Below are positions 32,318 to 39,754 of a stretch of DNA of 39,781 nt, piece by piece. A model generated the notes under the pieces. That model saw nothing but the letters and a program-made list of their open reading frames with translations, was not told the DNA's origin and ran no database searches. The DNA lies in the NCBI GenBank assembly GCA_017410325.1, contig JAFQRA010000032.1, positions 1 through 39,781 of the forward strand, in the 5' to 3' direction. The position numbers were made by a program, and so were the translations under genes. The stretch comes from Clostridia bacterium. GTDB taxonomy: Bacteria; Bacillota; Clostridia; Oscillospirales; Acutalibacteraceae. Within the stretch, counting starts at the first letter, position 1. Each line of letters opens with the position of its first letter.

Positions 32318-33646
32318 ATGGCAAAACCGATAGTTGCCGTTGTCGGCAGACCCAACGTCGGCAAATCAACGCTGTTCAACAAGCTCTGCGGTAAAAGGCT
32401 GTCAATTGTGGACGATACCCCCGGTGTTACCCGTGACAGAATTTACGGCGAGTGCGAATGGCTCAACAGAAATATGATTCTTGTCGATACGGGCGGTATA
32501 GAGCCGTATTCGGACGATATAATTCTCTCGCAGATGCGCCGTCAGGCTCAGCTTGCCATTGACAGCGCAGATGTTATCGTGCTTGTTTGCGATGTGCGTA
32601 CCGGTGTTGTTGCCGCCGACCAGGAGGTTGCCGCAATGCTTCAGAAAAGCGGCAAGCCAATTATTCTCGTTGTCAACAAGTGCGACTCAATAGGTGAGCC
32701 TCCGCTCGAATTCTACGAGTTCTATAATCTCGGTCTTGGTGACCCGATTGCCGTTTCTTCCGTTCACGGCCACGGCACGGGCGATTTGCTCGATGAAATC
32801 CTTTCCTACTGCCCCGAAGAGCCGGAAGAGGAAGAGGAAGACGACACAATCAAGGTTGCAATTATCGGCAAGCCCAATGTCGGCAAATCCTCGCTTGTCA
32901 ACAGCGTTTCGGGTGAGGAAAGAGCAATTGTTTCCGATATTGCAGGCACAACCCGTGATGCAACGGACACCGTAATCGAAAACGAGCACGGCAAGTATGT
33001 GCTTATTGATACGGCAGGTCTTCGCCGCAAGAGCAAGGTTGACGATGCTATTGAAAAATATTCCGTAATCCGTGCAAGAATGGCTGTTGAAAGAGCAACC
33101 GTCTGCGTTATTATGATTGATGCCAAGGAAGGCTTTACCGAGCAGGATTCCAAGGTTGCGGGCATAGCCCACGAAATGGGTAAGGCCTGTATTATTGCGG
33201 TCAATAAGTGGGATATAGTCGAAAAAGACGGCAAGACGATGGATGCCTACCGCAAAAAGCTTATGAACGATTTTTCGTTTATGTCTTACGCTCCGATTAT
33301 ATTTATTTCCGCCAAAACCGGTCAGCGTATCGACAGGCTTTTTGAGCTTATCAATTTCGTTGATGCACAGAACGCTATGCGAATTTCAACGGGCAAGCTC
33401 AACGCAGTCCTTGCAGATGCTACCGCAAGGGTACAGCCGCCGACCGATAAGGGCAGAAGACTCAAGATTTACTATATGACCCAGGCTTCAACCCGTCCGC
33501 CGACGTTTGTCTGCTTTGTAAACCGTAAGGATTTGTTCCATTACAGCTATCAGAGATATCTCGATAACCAGATTCGTGAGGTTTTCGGCCTTGAGGGCAC
33601 GCCCACAAAGTTTGTTATTCACGAAAGGGAAGAAAAGAAGAAATAA
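32318..33646 (+). CDS. der: Ribosome biogenesis GTPase Der (EngA)
   Basis: 442 residues with two tandem G domains. The first has GRPNVGKSTLFNK and DTGGI; the second has GKPNVGKSSLVN, DTAGLRRK and NKWD. A C-terminal KH-like domain ends TPTKFVIHEREEKKK. Der acts in 50S subunit assembly. The ATG at 32318 has GGGAAGG upstream; the longer frame would overlap the DUF512 gene. The last 32 bp overlap the 3' end of a convergent small gene. Confidence 0.96.
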   Translation: MAKPIVAVVGRPNVGKSTLFNKLCGKRLSIVDDTPGVTRDRIYGECEWLNRNMILVDTGGIEPYSDDIILSQMRRQAQLAIDSADVIVLVCDVRTGVVAADQEVAAMLQKSGKPIILVVNKCDSIGEPPLEFYEFYNLGLGDPIAVSSVHGHGTGDLLDEILSYCPEEPEEEEEDDTIKVAIIGKPNVGKSSLVNSVSGEERAIVSDIAGTTRDATDTVIENEHGKYVLIDTAGLRRKSKVDDAIEKYSVIRARMAVERATVCVIMIDAKEGFTEQDSKVAGIAHEMGKACIIAVNKWDIVEKDGKTMDAYRKKLMNDFSFMSYAPIIFISAKTGQRIDRLFELINFVDAQNAMRISTGKLNAVLADATARVQPPTDKGRRLKIYYMTQASTRPPTFVCFVNRKDLFHYSYQRYLDNQIREVFGLEGTPTKFVIHEREEKKK

Positions 33647-33827
33647 TATCCTCGGCTTTTTCAAGCTCATCGCCTATTTTTTCAGCGGTGAGCTTGTGCT
33701 TTTTTATTTGAATGCCCTTTGTCATTGCCGCGCTTTCTTCGCCTGCGGTAATAAAGGCGGCCGTGCCTGCCGTTAAAAGTATCAGTAGTGCGGATATAAT
33801 TGAATAGTATTTAATCAGTCTTTTCAT
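33615..33827 (-). CDS. Small single-TM protein downstream of spoIIP
   Basis: A 70-residue protein with a basic start KRLIKYYS, a TM or signal-anchor segment (about 8-30, IISALLILLTAGTAAFITAG) and a charged tail (KIGDELEKAEDIISSFLPF). It is not a family I recognise. GAAGGAAAC lies five to six bases before ATG 33827. The gene overlaps the 3' end of spoIIP by 17 bp on the same strand and the 3' end of der by 32 bp on the other strand. Coupling to spoIIP suggests a sporulation-time role, which is inference. Confidence 0.6.
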   Translation of the reverse strand: MKRLIKYYSIISALLILLTAGTAAFITAGEESAAMTKGIQIKKHKLTAEKIGDELEKAEDIISSFLPFRE

Positions 33828-34947
33828 TTTTGTTTCCTTCAATACTTCTGTCTAAAAGCGTTGCAAGCGAGTTTCCGAGCAATCTTCCTGCGTAGGCTGC
33901 TTCTTCAAGTGTGTTTGCGCAGCTGCCAACCTCTACAAGCAGGTTGTTGTGGGATAAATCCATATTGTATTTGCGCTGGCAGAAATATACGGGCCGCATA
34001 AGCCCGGGGAACTTTTCTTCGCAAATGCTCTGCAAGCGCAAGGCAAAGGTCAGGTTTTGCTCCCAATCGGGAAAATCCGTAACCTTTCCTTCCTCACAGC
34101 CCGTTATAATCATAAGCTGTGCCGCCTTTTTGCCCAGAATTTCTGCCGTGGGCTTTATCCTCACACCGCCGCTTTGCTCAATTGCGTCACGGTGTATATC
34201 GAGCACAACCTGAATGCTCGGGTACTCATCAAGGTACTTTTCAACGCTTTTTCGTGAGTGTGCGTAAGCACCTGTGTATTTCGTGTCGTGTATCTCGGTG
34301 TCGTGTATTACGCAGTAGCCTGCCTTTTCAAGCTGTTCTTTGATTTCCATTCCGACCCTTATCATGTTTCTGTCGGAGGAATTACTGCGCGTGATATAGT
34401 CCTGCGCGTACCAGCTTCTGTCCAGAATTTCATAACATTCCGTTGTGTGCGTGTGGAAAATAAGCACGCTCGGCTGCGCCTTGTCTGTTATTTTAATATC
34501 GGGGTCGGTTTCGTAGTATTTAAGCAGGTTAATGTTTTGCTGTGTGTCCGTGTTGTTGCGCACGGCAATGTTGCCGATAAGCGTGCTTGTGTTTATTGCA
34601 GTGTATTTTCTCTCTTCAATTTTGCCGTCCTCAATGTCGTTCTTTGCGTTAGCTTCTGCCGCTTTTATAAGCTGTAAAATATCCTCGGGCGTTTTAGTGA
34701 GAGAGCTCAACGGATTGTCCGTAAAAACCGTTCTTTCTGCCTCGATTGTATCCGTGCCTGAAATATCATCGAGTATTGCCGAAAACGGCGTGGCGGACAC
34801 TTTTTCGGCGCTTTTTACCGCCTTTTCGGCAAAACCGAACGCAGCTTGTGCCGCTGACGGTGTGGACATACCAACCATACCTGCAATAATTGCAACAGCC
34901 GTAACAACTGCAGCGGCATCGTAAGAAAAACTGAATATCTTCTTCAC
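33811..34947 (-). CDS. spoIIP: Stage II sporulation protein P
   Basis: 378 residues. An N-terminal TM segment (about 10-35) anchors a secreted amidase/endopeptidase domain with the SpoIIP zinc motif VLIFHTHTTECY and a later VVLDIHRDAI. The closing NLLVEVGSCANTLEEA is also conserved. SpoIIP degrades septal peptidoglycan with SpoIID and SpoIIM during engulfment, normally made in the mother cell. The start is GTG 34947 with GGAGGA eight bases upstream. It follows gpr by 62 bp, the same order as in Bacillus. Confidence 0.94.
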   Translation of the reverse strand: MKKIFSFSYDAAAVVTAVAIIAGMVGMSTPSAAQAAFGFAEKAVKSAEKVSATPFSAILDDISGTDTIEAERTVFTDNPLSSLTKTPEDILQLIKAAEANAKNDIEDGKIEERKYTAINTSTLIGNIAVRNNTDTQQNINLLKYYETDPDIKITDKAQPSVLIFHTHTTECYEILDRSWYAQDYITRSNSSDRNMIRVGMEIKEQLEKAGYCVIHDTEIHDTKYTGAYAHSRKSVEKYLDEYPSIQVVLDIHRDAIEQSGGVRIKPTAEILGKKAAQLMIITGCEEGKVTDFPDWEQNLTFALRLQSICEEKFPGLMRPVYFCQRKYNMDLSHNNLLVEVGSCANTLEEAAYAGRLLGNSLATLLDRSIEGNKNEKTD

Positions 34948-35009
34948 GGTTTGTCCTCCGTTATACTTTTAAATATTTGGTAAAGTATATGCGGAAGGTG
35001 ATAAAATAA

Positions 35010-35876
35010 TTACGATACAAGAGCCATAAGCTCGTCAACATCCATATCGGGCTGAAGTGCCTTGTTGATTGCGGCGGCAACCAGCTTTGAGGCGTGCTCG
35101 ATAAGCAGGTCGATTTCCCGTGGGGTAACCATCATTTTTTCGCCGTTCTTTTCTATTTTCCGTGTTGCATCATCTCCGATAAGGTCGCAGGCGAGTGTAA
35201 ACGCATCAACAACCGTCGGCACACCGATTGATATTACGGGTATTCCCACAGTTTCCGCGCTGATTTCAGCTCTTGCGTTGCCTACACCGGAGCCGGGAGA
35301 GATGCCGGTGTTGCAGATTTGTACCGTACGTCCCAAGCGGGAAAGCCTTCGTGAAGCAAGCGCATCAACGGTAATAAGCGCGGCAGGGGAGACACTGCGG
35401 ACTATTCCCTCCAATATCTCAACCGTTTCAATTCCGTTTTGTCCAAGTACACCCGGTATAACCCTTGCAACGGGTCGCAGGTGCTCGAAGCCTATGCTTT
35501 TTTGCAATTCCTTACCGATGTGGCGTGTTGAAAAGATTTGCTCTGCACAGCCCGGACCCAGTGCATCGGGTGTGATTCGGTCGTTGCCGAGACCCGCAAC
35601 GAGTATTAGCCCGTCTTCAGGCAACAGCTCAATAAGCTCATCAGCTATCGTTTCGGCGCTTTGAGTAAAATCTGCAAAGCGGCTTAAATCCGGCAGCTCA
35701 ACCGTTATATACGTGCCTTTTTTTCTGTTCAGTTTCTTTTCGCCGTTTTCGTTTGTGATTTCGATTCTCGTGATTTTTGCATCACCCTTTTTTACCTCTT
35801 CGCACTCAATTCCGTCAGTCTCTTCGGGGGATGAAATTTCCCTTTGTTCAAGCGCAAGGTCGGTTCTTAAATTCAT
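35010..35876 (-). CDS. gpr: GPR germination protease
   Basis: 288 residues of peptidase family A25. The RTDLALEQRE N-terminus is the conserved start of mature GPR. Further blocks are GLGNDRITPDALGP, RVIPGVLGQNGIETVE, ITVDALASRRLSRLGRTVQICNTG (split by conserved Asp/Arg) and SIGVPTVVDAFTL. It degrades small acid-soluble spore proteins at germination. Only four residues precede TDLALE, so the propeptide is much shorter than in Bacillus. GAAAGGAAAG lies upstream of the ATG. A possible forespore-type promoter (TGTAAA at 35942-35947, 15 bp, CAATACTTA at 35918-35926) is weak. Confidence 0.94.
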   Translation of the reverse strand: MNLRTDLALEQREISSPEETDGIECEEVKKGDAKITRIEITNENGEKKLNRKKGTYITVELPDLSRFADFTQSAETIADELIELLPEDGLILVAGLGNDRITPDALGPGCAEQIFSTRHIGKELQKSIGFEHLRPVARVIPGVLGQNGIETVEILEGIVRSVSPAALITVDALASRRLSRLGRTVQICNTGISPGSGVGNARAEISAETVGIPVISIGVPTVVDAFTLACDLIGDDATRKIEKNGEKMMVTPREIDLLIEHASKLVAAAINKALQPDMDVDELMALVS

Positions 35877-35966
35877 AACTTGACTTTCCTTTCATCTTAT
35901 TGTATAAATTACTATATTAAGTATTGGAAAATAACGAAAATTTTACACTTAAATTTAAAAAATTGC

Positions 35967-35995
35967 TTGCATTTTCCTTGAAAAAATGATAATAT
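35967..35995 (+). promoter_or_regulatory. Promoter of rpsT
   Basis: TTGCAT (35967-35972), 17 bp, TAATAT (35990-35995), about 35 bp before the rpsT start. It diverges from gpr. Confidence 0.6.
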
Positions 35996-36030
35996 ACATA
36001 TCTGTGTGATAGTAAAAGGAGGTGTATTCC

Positions 36031-36288
36031 GTGCCGAACATTAAATCTGCAAAGAAGAGAGTTCTTGTCAACAAGACAAAGGCAGCTCGCAACAAGTCTG
36101 CTAACTCTGCTCTCAAGACAGCTATCAAGAAGGCTAACGCCGCAATCGAGGCTAATTCCGCAGACAAGGATGCTCTTGTAACAGCAGCAGTCAAGAAGAT
36201 CGATCAGGCTGCAGCAAAGGGTATTATCCACAAGAACAACGCTGCGAGAAAGAAGTCCGCTCTTGTACTCAAGGCAAACAAGGCTTAA
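36031..36288 (+). CDS. rpsT: 30S ribosomal protein S20
   Basis: 85 residues, the S20 length. It begins PNIKSAKKRVLVNKTKAARN and ends HKNNAARKKSALVLKA, the family's 16S rRNA-binding helices. The start is GTG 36031, six bases after AAAGGAGGTG; the in-frame GTG at 36022 is part of the RBS. A rare start codon is common for rpsT and fits autoregulated translation. It is divergent from gpr-spoIIP, a synteny also seen in Bacillus. Confidence 0.97.
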   Translation: MPNIKSAKKRVLVNKTKAARNKSANSALKTAIKKANAAIEANSADKDALVTAAVKKIDQAAAKGIIHKNNAARKKSALVLKANKA

Positions 36289-36299
36289 GGCGTTTTAAT

Positions 36300-36330
36300 T
36301 GAGGTCGGGCAAGTTTTTGCTCCGACCTCA
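36300..36330 (+). other. Hairpin after rpsT without a T-run
   Basis: TGAGGTCGG (36300-36308) and CCGACCTCA (36322-36330) pair perfectly, with a GCAA/TTGC inner stem. No U-tract follows. It may protect the rpsT mRNA 3' end ahead of the true terminator. Confidence 0.5.
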
Positions 36331-36339
36331 CGCAAAGCC

Positions 36340-36395
36340 TGCGGTCTACCTGTGTTTCCGAAATCAGTCGGAAGCAGAGGTAGACCGCAATTTTT
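36340..36395 (+). terminator. Intrinsic terminator of rpsT
   Basis: TGCGGTCTACCT (36340-36351) pairs with AGGTAGACCGCA (36378-36389), with an inner TTCCGA/TCGGAA stem, then ATTTTTATTTTG. Confidence 0.88.
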
Positions 36396-36425
36396 ATTTT
36401 GTTTTAATATATTTTATTATTTTGC

Positions 36426-36454
36426 TTGACTTTGCTTTATACAAAGGTTATACT
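36426..36454 (+). promoter_or_regulatory. Promoter of the 55-aa cysteine-tail protein gene
   Basis: TTGACT (36426-36431), 17 bp, TATACT (36449-36454), about 44 bp before the ATG. Confidence 0.7.
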
Positions 36455-36497
36455 TTTATTGGTATTAATTATCACATATTAAGGAGGATTATACAAA

Positions 36498-36665
36498 ATG
36501 AAGTGTTTCAAGAAGGTTCTTAAGGTTATCGGCATCATCGCCGCTATCGCTGCTGTTGTTGCAGGCGTTTACTTTGCAATCAAAAAGTTCCAGGAAAAGA
36601 AGGCTGCCAAGGCTAACGACGAAGAGTGCTACGTTTCCTGCTCCTGCTGCGAGGCCGAAGCATAA
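36498..36665 (+). CDS. 55-aa membrane protein with a cysteine-rich tail
   Basis: The gene has its own promoter, an AAGGAGG ten bases before ATG 36498, and a terminator at 36686. The product begins KCFKKVLKV, has one hydrophobic helix (about 9-27, rich in Ile, Ala and Val), then a Lys/Ala-rich linker and the acidic, cysteine-rich end DEECYVSCSCCEAEA, with Cys at 44, 48, 50 and 51. A fifth Cys is residue 3. It may bind metal or be modified at the membrane surface. No family is recognised. The complete set of signals makes it a real gene despite its size. Confidence 0.8.
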   Translation: MKCFKKVLKVIGIIAAIAAVVAGVYFAIKKFQEKKAAKANDEECYVSCSCCEAEA

Positions 36666-36685
36666 TTAACCGCATAAATATCAAG

Positions 36686-36715
36686 GGTGCAATTCAGCCG
36701 AATTGCACCTTTTTT
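36686..36715 (+). terminator. Intrinsic terminator of the cysteine-tail gene
   Basis: GGTGCAATTC (36686-36695), loop AGCC, GAATTGCACC (36700-36709), then TTTTTT. Confidence 0.92.
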
Positions 36716-36729
36716 CTTTTGCCTTTTCC

Positions 36730-36758
36730 TTGACAACCGATACTATTTTATTTAATAT
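36730..36758 (+). promoter_or_regulatory. Promoter of the propeller/barrel protein gene
   Basis: TTGACA (36730-36735), 17 bp, TAATAT (36753-36758), about 35 bp before ATG 36794. Confidence 0.75.
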
Positions 36759-36793
36759 ATGAATTAACAATTATTACTTACGGAGGAAATTTT

Positions 36794-38881
36794 ATGCGTA
36801 AAGGTTTCTATAAATCCAACAGCTTCCCGCAGCGTATGTGCGAATTTTTTACTGCAGACAACGGTCTGCTTTCTTCAAAGGCACTTTGCCTTGGTGCGGG
36901 TACGGACGGCACCGTTTACATCGGTACGGAGTCGGGTCTTAACTACACGAAGGCAGACGGCTCTCTGGGCAGCTTTAACTGCGGCAAGGTGAACGCAATT
37001 TTCAGCTTTGACGGCGTTACATATATTGCCTGCGGTAACGAGCTGTATTCTGCAAAAAACGACGAAATCGGCCTTTTTCAGAGCTTTGAGGACGAGATTA
37101 TCACTATGAGCGGAACTGATACGCTTTACCTCATTACCGTGGGATATCTTTACAAATTTGAGGACTGCAAGTTCAACAGATTTTTCCACACCGAGTTTAT
37201 TCCGACTGACCTTGCAATCCGCGGTGAGAAAATTACAGCCGCAAGCGGCAGCGAATTCAGCGTTGTCAACGGCAAGAGAAAGCACTGGATGACCATTTTC
37301 CACGAGCATTCCACAATGCCCGAGTATAACATCAACTGTATCGCTTTTGACAGTGTCGGCTTTGTGTGGCTCGGTACTGATAAGGGCGCATATATTTACG
37401 ATATGAAAAACGGCTGGTACGGTCACAATGAGCTTGACTGCCTGCCCGAAGAGGAAATATATAAAATCCGCTTTACCGAGGACGGCAGAGTTATCCTTTC
37501 CTCGGCCGCAGGTCTGATTATTATTAACAACGGCTCACGCAAGTACCTGCCTGCAACCCGTTGGTCCACCGAGCCCAAGCTCAACGATGCAATTGCAGTA
37601 GGCGACACGGTCTGGACGGCCACCGATTCGGGTGTTACGAAAATCAGCGAAAAGATGATGACCCTTGAGGAAAAGGCAGATTATTTCTTCAAGCTGGCAG
37701 AGGATAAGTATATAAGAAGAGGCTACACAACGGGTCTTCACAAGATTGTAAACGGTGATATAAACACGGGTGAGGTTCATATTTCCGATAACGACGGACT
37801 CTGGACTCAGACCTATATCGGCGCACTTTGCTACTGCTATGCCGTGACAAAGGACGAAAAGGTGCTTGAAGCTGCAAGACGTTCAATGAAGGCTATGGGC
37901 TATCTTGCAAAAATCTCCGGTGTAAAGGGCTTTACCGCAAGGGCGGTACGCTTTGAGGACGATGAGGGCTACGGCACGATAGTCAAGCGTGACGGCGCAG
38001 AGTGGCACCCCGCTCCCAACGGCGAGTGTGAGTGGCTAGGTGAAACCTCAAGCGATGAAATGACAGGCCATTTCTTCGGCTTCTCGCTTTATTACGAGCT
38101 GTGTGCAAACGATGAAGAAAAGGAATATATAAAGGAAATCGTCTGCGATATCGTTGACCATATCCTTGAAAACAACTACAGACTTTGCGATGTTGACGGC
38201 CTGCCCACAACCTGGGCTATCTGGGACCCCGAGCAGCTCAACCGCAACAGTATGTGGCAGTGGGAAAAGTGCATCAACTCACTTGAGCTTCTTACCTTCG
38301 TGAGCGTAGCTTATCAGGTATCGGGCGACGAAAAGTACAGGAACGAATTTATGCGTCTTGCCGTTGATGAGCATTATCTTATAAACGCCGCACAACACAA
38401 GAAGCCTGACGGTCACACCTGCCACATAGACGATAACCTCGGCTTCCTTTGCACAACAACAATTATGCGCCTTGAAAAAGACCCTGCAATCAGAAAGTAT
38501 CTGATGATGGGTATGAAGCACCATTGGGAATATGAGCGTCCCGAGCACAGTATGCTGTTCAACGTAATTTACGGCGCATATACCGATGAGGTGTGCGACC
38601 TTGAGGTTACGGTAAAGGCAATGCGTGAATATCCGATTGACCTTGTGCGCAGACCCGTTATAAATTCCCTGCGCAAGGGCCTTGTTTACGATACCGAGCA
38701 GGAGCGCTGGGGCGGCGAAAAGCAGCTTAAGGAAGCTCTTGATATGGATGCAAGAATTGCACATAATTATGACAGCAATCCATTCAGAGCCGATGAAGGT
38801 AACGCAACGGTCGCTTCAAATCCGAGCTCATATCTTCTGCCTTATTGGTTTGCAAGATATAACGGACTTCTTGAAGAATAA
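36794..38881 (+). CDS. Cytoplasmic beta-propeller plus alpha/alpha-barrel protein
   Basis: 695 residues, no signal peptide. Residues about 15-290 contain propeller-like repeats with GTDGTVYIGTESGL, FDSVGFVWLGTDKGAYIYD and AVGDTVWTATDSGVTKI, the pattern of two-component-regulator propellers. Residues about 295-690 look like a six-hairpin (alpha/alpha) barrel with NDGLWTQTYIGALCYCYAVT, LGETSSDEMTGHFFGFSLYYEL, TWAIWDPEQLN and HIDDNLGFL, motifs seen in glycoside-hydrolase or epimerase-like barrels. The combination of sensor propeller and enzyme-like barrel in one cytoplasmic chain is unusual; the substrate is unknown. It is monocistronic, with a good promoter and terminator. Confidence 0.75.
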   Translation: MRKGFYKSNSFPQRMCEFFTADNGLLSSKALCLGAGTDGTVYIGTESGLNYTKADGSLGSFNCGKVNAIFSFDGVTYIACGNELYSAKNDEIGLFQSFEDEIITMSGTDTLYLITVGYLYKFEDCKFNRFFHTEFIPTDLAIRGEKITAASGSEFSVVNGKRKHWMTIFHEHSTMPEYNINCIAFDSVGFVWLGTDKGAYIYDMKNGWYGHNELDCLPEEEIYKIRFTEDGRVILSSAAGLIIINNGSRKYLPATRWSTEPKLNDAIAVGDTVWTATDSGVTKISEKMMTLEEKADYFFKLAEDKYIRRGYTTGLHKIVNGDINTGEVHISDNDGLWTQTYIGALCYCYAVTKDEKVLEAARRSMKAMGYLAKISGVKGFTARAVRFEDDEGYGTIVKRDGAEWHPAPNGECEWLGETSSDEMTGHFFGFSLYYELCANDEEKEYIKEIVCDIVDHILENNYRLCDVDGLPTTWAIWDPEQLNRNSMWQWEKCINSLELLTFVSVAYQVSGDEKYRNEFMRLAVDEHYLINAAQHKKPDGHTCHIDDNLGFLCTTTIMRLEKDPAIRKYLMMGMKHHWEYERPEHSMLFNVIYGAYTDEVCDLEVTVKAMREYPIDLVRRPVINSLRKGLVYDTEQERWGGEKQLKEALDMDARIAHNYDSNPFRADEGNATVASNPSSYLLPYWFARYNGLLEE

Positions 38882-38894
38882 GAATATGAATTAT

Positions 38895-38929
38895 AAAAAC
38901 CAAGGTGAAATCACTCACCTTGGTTTTTT
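38895..38929. terminator. Bidirectional intrinsic terminator
   Basis: AAAAACCAAGGTGA (38895-38908) and TCACCTTGGTTTTT (38915-38928) pair over 14 bp with loop AATCAC, then T. The A-rich left arm serves the convergent gene at 38946 as well. Confidence 0.9.
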
Positions 38930-38945
38930 GTGTGTATGTTTAGTG

Positions 38946-39563
38946 TTATTTTAAAAATTCACCTGCGTTGTTCTTTATATAATTTCCTGCCGGAGTGAAT
39001 AAATCAACGTCTTTTGTAAGGGCTTTAAATTCATCGTTGAGTCTGTTTACCGTTTCGGGAATAACCGATGCGTTTTCGTTTTCTTCGTCATAGCACGCAA
39101 ACATTTCATTAATAATCAGAAAAATACCGTTGCTCAGAAACTCCTTTGCGGCTGCAACGGCATCGCTTGTGAGCGGCCTTGCACTCTCTTTGAAAAAAGC
39201 CGAAAGGCTGATTTCCTTGGCTTCGCTTGCAAGATAATAGAAAGCGTAAACCTTTTTCTGCCCGTCGGAAAGCGAAGCGTAAAAGCCGTTTGTATCCTCG
39301 GCTTTCTGACAGGCGGCTTCCATATTCAGCGCAACACCCTCAAAAAGCGCGGCAGAGGGTGCGTTGGATATTACTTCGACAGTCAGCTCCTTGTAGGCAT
39401 CTCTTAATTCCTTGTTGCGCTTTGCCTTTTCAATAAGAGCGTTAACTTCCTTGCTGTGCCTGCTTGCCGCACCGAAAGCCTTTATGCAAACAAAAATTGT
39501 GATTATTATAAATATAAAAAGTAAAATGTAAAGATACCAGAAATCCTTTATATTTTCAAGCAT
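38946..39563 (-). CDS. Membrane-anchored protein of unknown function
   Basis: 205 residues. One N-terminal TM helix (about 9-30, YLYILLFIFIIITIFVCI) is followed by a long, mostly helical soluble domain with a heptad-like start (HSKEVNALIEKAKRNKELRDAYKEL). It has no recognised motif. AAAGGAG lies seven bases before the ATG. It converges on a bidirectional terminator, and upstream is the REP-rich end of the window. Confidence 0.7.
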   Translation of the reverse strand: MLENIKDFWYLYILLFIFIIITIFVCIKAFGAASRHSKEVNALIEKAKRNKELRDAYKELTVEVISNAPSAALFEGVALNMEAACQKAEDTNGFYASLSDGQKKVYAFYYLASEAKEISLSAFFKESARPLTSDAVAAAKEFLSNGIFLIINEMFACYDEENENASVIPETVNRLNDEFKALTKDVDLFTPAGNYIKNNAGEFLK

Positions 39564-39641
39564 GATGTTACTCCTTTAGTATGTTTTTTACAAATTATGG
39601 TTTGTAGGGGTGTCGTAAGCGTTAAATTGTATATCAAAAAT

Positions 39642-39668
39642 GTAGGGGACGGCGTCCTCGACGTCCCG
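39642..39668 (+). repeat. GTAG-headed hairpin, second REP family, copy a
   Basis: GTAG then GGGACGGC, loop GTCCTC, GACGTCCC, G. One stem position mismatches. Same 4+8+6+8+1 layout as copies b and c. Confidence 0.7.
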
Positions 39669-39704
39669 AAAGGTTTGCGGAAATATCAATGTAAAAATGA
39701 TATT

Positions 39705-39731
39705 GTAGGGGAGGGCTTCCACGCCCTCCCG
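39705..39731 (+). repeat. GTAG-headed hairpin, second REP family, copy b
   Basis: GTAG then GGGAGGGC, loop TTCCAC, GCCCTCCC, G. The 8-bp stem is perfect. Confidence 0.8.
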
Positions 39732-39754
39732 ACATTGATATATCGGTCGCGTAA

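Noticed and set aside
35918-35947. Forespore sigma-factor promoter for gpr
   Set aside because: The boxes only loosely resemble sigma-F/G consensus and the AT-rich context makes chance matches likely; kept only as a remark in the gpr entry.
36299-36523. 74-residue frame after rpsT
   Set aside because: It runs through two hairpins, a terminator and a promoter, and lacks an RBS.
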